From an uncultured Clostridia bacterium (GTDB lineage Bacteria > Bacillota > Clostridia > Oscillospirales > Oscillospiraceae): 5,428 nt of DNA. The stretch is taken from positions 1 through 5,428 of the forward strand of contig CALJDB010000219.1 in assembly GCA_938023775.1 (NCBI GenBank), in the 5' to 3' direction. A program made the translations under genes and the position numbers. Below, piece by piece: positions 4,248 through 5,428 of the stretch (positions within the stretch are counted from its first letter, which is position 1; each line of letters begins with the position of its first letter). The notes under the pieces are model-generated. The model was given only the letters and a program-made list of their open reading frames with translations. It searched no databases and was not told the DNA's origin.

Positions 4248-5428
4248 AGCGCCGCGGTCTGCTCGCCGTGCTGCTCGCGGCGGCGTTTCTGATCGGTCTG
4301 CTCGCGGGCGCCTTCGCCGTCGGCTATTTCCCGCTGCACAGCAAGCTCGACTATCTCCGCACCCAGACCGCCGCCATTGCGGACGAGGCGGCGGAGGGAA
4401 AGACTGACCGCATCGCCGCCGTCATCGGACCGAGCCGCTACGTCCAGCTCTATGACGCCGCCGGCGCGCTCACGCGCTATGTTCCGCCGACGAGCAACCC
4501 GGAGCTGCCGCCCGTGGACGTCTCCGGCTGGCTGCCGATGCTGCTCTCCGGGGAGCGGGGAGAGCTCGTGCGGCTGCGCCTGCTGGACGTGCAGGGCCGC
4601 CGCGTCGTCGCCATCGTGACCGGCGCGCCGGTGCGCACGGGCGGCGCGGCGTTTTTCTCCGTCATCCAATACGACCTCCCCGGCTCCATCATGGGCTTTG
4701 TCTGCTGCTTCACGCTTTTCTACTGGCTGAGCGTTTATCTTTATTTCAGCATCAGCCGCAAGAAAGCGCGGCTGGAGGCAACGCGCCGCAGCTATGTCGC
4801 GAACGTCACCCACGCGCTCAAGACGCCCGTCGCGTCCATCAAGGCGCTCGCGGAGACGCTCTGCGAGGGCGTGGAGCCGGACCGGAACGTGCAGAAGCTC
4901 TACTGCGGTATGATATTGAAGGAAGCCAACCGGCAGGACCACATGATTCGCGACATTCTCGCCCTCTCCCGGCTCCAGAGCCGCGCCGCGACCTTCCACC
5001 CCGCCGCCGTCACAGCCGAGGAGCTGCTCGACCCGGTGCTGGAGAAATACGCCCTGCTCTTCGACTGCGCCGGCGTGGAGCTCACGGTCGCGCCGGAGGC
5101 GGCGTCGCTGCCGACGCTGCACACGGACGCGGCGTGCGTGTCCCAGATCCTCGGCGTTCTGATGGACAACGCGCTGAAGTTCGTCCCCGAAGGCGGCGCG
5201 GTGCGCCTTGAGGCTATCGTCCGCCGGAAAAAAGCCGTGCTCACCCTGCGCGACAACGGCGTCGGCATCGCCGCGGCGGATTTGCCGCATATCTTCGACC
5301 GCTTTTACATGGGCTCGCAGGAGGGCAACGAAAACGGCAGCGGTCTCGGTCTCGCCATCGCAAGCGAGCTCGCCGCCGCCCTCGGCGAACGTCTCTGGGC
5401 AGAGAGCGCCCCCGGCAGGGGAAGTGCA
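4244..5428 (+). CDS. Membrane sensor histidine kinase (3' partial)
   Basis: The frame begins at TTG 4244, overlapping the regulator stop as TTGA, and stays open for 395 codons to the window edge. Residues 6-29 are the first membrane segment (LLAVLLAAAFLIGLLAGAF) and residues about 148-169 the second (IMGFVCCFTLFYWLSVYLYF). The 115 or so residues between them form an extracytoplasmic sensor, perhaps PAS/CACHE-like (SRYVQLYDAAGALTRY), though this is not certain. There is no HAMP: the H-box follows the membrane within about 20 residues. Phosphoacceptor H190 is in NVTHALKTPVASI, with Ala where Glu or Asp usually follows the His. The ATPase domain has the N box (LMDNALKF, N309), G1 (DNGVGI, D337), F box (IFDRFYMG) and G2 (GSGLGLAI, 365-372). 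It breaks off after SAPGRGSA, probably 10-15 residues before the end. It is expected to phosphorylate D54 of the preceding regulator in response to an envelope or extracellular signal. Confidence 0.93.
   Translation, partial: MKRRGLLAVLLAAAFLIGLLAGAFAVGYFPLHSKLDYLRTQTAAIADEAAEGKTDRIAAVIGPSRYVQLYDAAGALTRYVPPTSNPELPPVDVSGWLPMLLSGERGELVRLRLLDVQGRRVVAIVTGAPVRTGGAAFFSVIQYDLPGSIMGFVCCFTLFYWLSVYLYFSISRKKARLEATRRSYVANVTHALKTPVASIKALAETLCEGVEPDRNVQKLYCGMILKEANRQDHMIRDILALSRLQSRAATFHPAAVTAEELLDPVLEKYALLFDCAGVELTVAPEAASLPTLHTDAACVSQILGVLMDNALKFVPEGGAVRLEAIVRRKKAVLTLRDNGVGIAAADLPHIFDRFYMGSQEGNENGSGLGLAIASELAAALGERLWAESAPGRGSA

Noticed and set aside
4223..5290. A 355-codon minus-strand frame opposite the kinase
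   Set aside because: It is the complement of a kinase with all expected motifs in order; its composition is His/Arg/Ala/Glu-rich shadow sequence with no recognisable domain.
5380..5428. Possible adapter or true gene end at the right edge
   Set aside because: No adapter-like sequence and no stop codon are present; the kinase simply runs off the edge after its last conserved box.

Overview
The window is a 5.4 kb GC-rich fragment that looks like a metagenomic contig from a low-abundance or uncultured member of the Clostridia, probably Oscillospiraceae-like. This placement is an inference from four things: high GC, strong GGAGG-type ribosome binding sites, an OmpR/PhoR-type two-component pair without HAMP, and secreted proteins ending in paired 'YNIGGSNFFRLRDL' stalk-type (copper amine oxidase N-terminal-like) domains. 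The first 17 bases are not genomic: they match the 3' end of the Illumina TruSeq read-1 adapter.

Left part (18-3348, minus strand): two tandem paralogous genes, 21 bp apart, read leftward as an operon. The promoter-proximal gene (1756-3348, 530 aa) is complete. The distal gene (1-1734) lacks its 3' end because the contig breaks, and the break is capped by adapter. Both proteins have a signal peptide, a conserved N-terminal domain, a glycine-rich repetitive region that looks like a beta-solenoid, and two stalk-type repeats at the C-terminus. I recognise the C-terminal repeats but not the rest. The two copies differ by about 64 residues within the repetitive region.

Middle (3349-3563): a 215 bp divergent control region. 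It holds a rightward promoter with an extended -10 for the regulator, a leftward extended -10 promoter without a good -35 for the paralog operon, an AATTG direct repeat with 11 bp periodicity placed exactly where the missing -35 would be, and a TGAAA-N3-TTTCA palindrome roughly midway between the two promoters.

Right part (3564-5428, plus strand): an OmpR-family response regulator (227 aa, complete) overlapping by 4 bp a membrane histidine kinase that starts at TTG and runs off the right edge (395 codons seen, only the last residues missing). The kinase has two membrane segments, an extracytoplasmic sensor of about 115 residues, no HAMP, and an H-box reading HALKTP rather than HELKTP.

The simplest model is an envelope-sensing two-component system that regulates itself and a divergent operon of two secreted solenoid/stalk proteins. 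The layout and the 11-bp repeat support this, but no binding or expression evidence is available here. Long open frames opposite these genes are GC-driven shadows.
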